Positions 31,573-32,984 of a stretch of 32,984 bases of DNA are shown piece by piece (position 1 is the first letter of the stretch; each line of letters starts with the position of its first letter). The stretch covers positions 1-32,984 of the forward strand of contig JAQVVR010000011.1 in NCBI GenBank assembly GCA_028698875.1, written 5' to 3'. This DNA is from Candidatus Izemoplasmatales bacterium. GTDB lineage: Bacteria; Bacillota_I; Bacilli_A; Izemoplasmatales; Hujiaoplasmataceae. The notes beneath the pieces were generated by a model. The model did no database searches, was not told where the DNA came from, and worked only from the letters and a program-made list of their open reading frames with translations. A program made the translations under genes and the position numbers.

Positions 31573-32979
31573 ATGAAAAAATTGACTCGAAAACAACTCC
31601 CGTTGTATGCTTTAGCGGGTTTTGGTCCTAATCTTTTGAATCTCATCATTTCAATTTATCTAGTAGATGCGTTAATCATTGAAGGCTTCGGTGTCAATGC
31701 TGAGTATTGGACTTTCGCCAACAAGACGCTTGTCGTCACGGCGGTTTTCAGTGTTTTAGTATTGATTTCTAAAATTGTTGATGGCTTGGCCGATATTCCA
31801 TTAGCTGGTCTTACGGATTCATTGAAAACCAAATGGGGAAAACGTCGTCCGGCAATGCTCATTGGCTACATTCCAATGATTATTTGCTTTTTACTATTCT
31901 GTTTTCCACCATCATATGAAGAAGGCAGCATGCTGAATACAATTTACTTTGGAGTATTACTATTATTTTTCTTCACAGCTTATACATTGACCATGGTAAC
32001 ATACTATGGTACTTATTCTGAAGTGACGGAAAATGCACGAGATCGGGTATATTTGTCAAGTTGGAAAGCTTTTTTTGATACAATCCAATATAGCATTGGC
32101 TATGCATTAATCCCTGTCTTCATCGGTTTTTCACTGAATATTCGTTATATTGCTTTAGCTTGTGCCCCTTTGATGTTAACAATGTTGATTGTATTTTTTA
32201 TTCTCAAGGAAAAATCCACTTTACCAAAGGATGCCGCTGCAGAGACTGCTGCACGTGTTGAAAGTGGTGCTCCCAAAGAAGAAGATGTATCGTTCTTTGA
32301 AAGCATTAAACTGACAATTAAAAATAAAGGATTTATGATGTGGTTAGGTGTTATGGCGGCTTTCTTCTTTGGTTTACAAATGTTTTTAGCCGGTCAAAAT
32401 GTTATGGCTTCTGGTTCCATGGGACTTAATGGTTGGCAGATTGCCATCATTAATACATCGGCTTTTGCTCCGGTTCCATTAATGCTTTTGATATATAATA
32501 AAGTTATGAAGAAAAAGGGATTTAGATTTGCTTTTCAAACCGCTTTGTTTTCATTTGCTTTGGCCATGATTATCTTTTCAATTGCTTATGTCGAATGGAT
32601 TCCTAGCATTTATGCCCGTTTGATTATTGGCGCTATTGGTGGTACGATTGGCAGTTATGGAATTGGCGCATTTTTCTCCGCCCCTTATACAATTCCCGCT
32701 CAGATGGCAGCGGAAGAATTGGAAGCAACCGGAAAAAGTCATCCATCGATGTATTTTGCAATGCAGGGACTGTTTAACGCGGTAGTTGCAGCATTTAGTA
32801 CAAGCGTCATTTGGCTGAATATTCGTGGCATTGTCGTTAATGGTGAACCGTTTTTTGGAACTCATCTAATGTTATATATCGTCGCGTTTGCTTGCGTCGT
32901 CTCAATCGTTTTGGCTTTTTTCCTTCCCAAATCGTTTAACGAATTGGGCAAAGGTGGGCGAGTTAGGATTAACGAATAG
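31573..32979 (+). CDS. GPH-family (MelB-like) MFS transporter
   Basis: A 468-residue membrane transporter of the glycoside-pentoside-hexuronide:cation symporter group in the major facilitator superfamily, with about twelve helices. The diagnostic loop is at about 71-96: SKIVDGLADIPLAGLTDSLK, then TKWGKRRP, matching the D-x3-D...D-x5-WGKRRP pattern of MelB-like proteins. A central hydrophilic loop (about 215-245, rich in Glu and Ala) joins the two halves. AAGGAG (31560-31565) lies 7 bases before the ATG. It should import the substrate, or export the product, of the amidohydrolase upstream. The stop lies 5 bases from the window end, so the rest of the operon is not visible. Confidence 0.88.
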   Translation: MKKLTRKQLPLYALAGFGPNLLNLIISIYLVDALIIEGFGVNAEYWTFANKTLVVTAVFSVLVLISKIVDGLADIPLAGLTDSLKTKWGKRRPAMLIGYIPMIICFLLFCFPPSYEEGSMLNTIYFGVLLLFFFTAYTLTMVTYYGTYSEVTENARDRVYLSSWKAFFDTIQYSIGYALIPVFIGFSLNIRYIALACAPLMLTMLIVFFILKEKSTLPKDAAAETAARVESGAPKEEDVSFFESIKLTIKNKGFMMWLGVMAAFFFGLQMFLAGQNVMASGSMGLNGWQIAIINTSAFAPVPLMLLIYNKVMKKKGFRFAFQTALFSFALAMIIFSIAYVEWIPSIYARLIIGAIGGTIGSYGIGAFFSAPYTIPAQMAAEELEATGKSHPSMYFAMQGLFNAVVAAFSTSVIWLNIRGIVVNGEPFFGTHLMLYIVAFACVVSIVLAFFLPKSFNELGKGGRVRINE

Positions 32980-32984
32980 GGTTT

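Overview
The window is an ordinary-looking stretch of chromosome from an AT-rich, low-GC Gram-positive bacterium (Bacillota). It has strong AGGAGG-type ribosome binding sites, sigma-A-like promoters, lipobox lipoproteins, a guanine riboswitch on guaBA, a preQ1-I riboswitch on queT, and a PadR regulator paired with a HAAS-domain membrane protein. TGA is a stop codon (for example at the ends of the GNAT, radical SAM, thpR, oppC and cobalamin adenosyltransferase genes) and Trp is TGG, so the code is standard and not the Mycoplasma UGA-Trp code. The lineage could be a standard-code Mollicutes neighbour (Acholeplasma, Izemoplasma or Haloplasma type) or an Erysipelotrichia relative; this is only an impression. 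No phage, insertion sequence, CRISPR array or integration scar is visible.

Layout. 1-2220: tail of an unknown gene, its terminator, and a c-di-GMP phosphodiesterase-like protein with a degenerate GGDEF domain and an intact EAL domain. 2300-4180: LURP-one family protein, GNAT acetyltransferase and a convergent hypoxanthine-DNA glycosylase. 4240-6190: purine nucleoside phosphorylase followed closely by an unrecognised Cys-rich protein. 6190-8320 (minus): operon of an HD hydrolase, a flavin reductase-like protein and an SDR with YxxxR in place of YxxxK. 8420-11430: SPL-like radical SAM protein, preQ1-I riboswitch plus queT, YwaF-type membrane protein, and thpR. 11450-13050: attenuator leader plus uracil permease. 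13080-13810: tRNA-Gln(CTG) and an ASCH protein. 13880-20010: complete oppBCDFA operon. 20040-21910: Smr-like small protein, then the minus-strand padR-HAAS pair behind two matching palindromes. 21930-25120: three-gene proton-translocating transhydrogenase (pntAA-pntAB-pntB) behind a structured leader. 25250-28740: tRNA-Gly(GCC), guanine riboswitch and guaB-guaA. 28740-30165: PduO-type cobalamin adenosyltransferase, tRNA-Val(GAC) and a small lipoprotein. 30230-end: a strong promoter, a 120-nt orphan leader, a metal-dependent amidohydrolase and a GPH-family transporter.

Themes. Much of the window concerns nucleobase supply and sensing: nucleoside phosphorolysis (PNP), uracil import, GMP synthesis under guanine control and queuosine-precursor import under preQ1 control. 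Peptide uptake (Opp) and NADPH generation (Pnt) complete a salvage-oriented metabolism. The strongest regulatory signals are RNA-based. The best candidates for something undescribed are the orphan leader upstream of the amidohydrolase/transporter pair, the pnt leader, the paired PadR operators with the six-repeat HAAS membrane protein, and the Cys-rich partner of the PNP.
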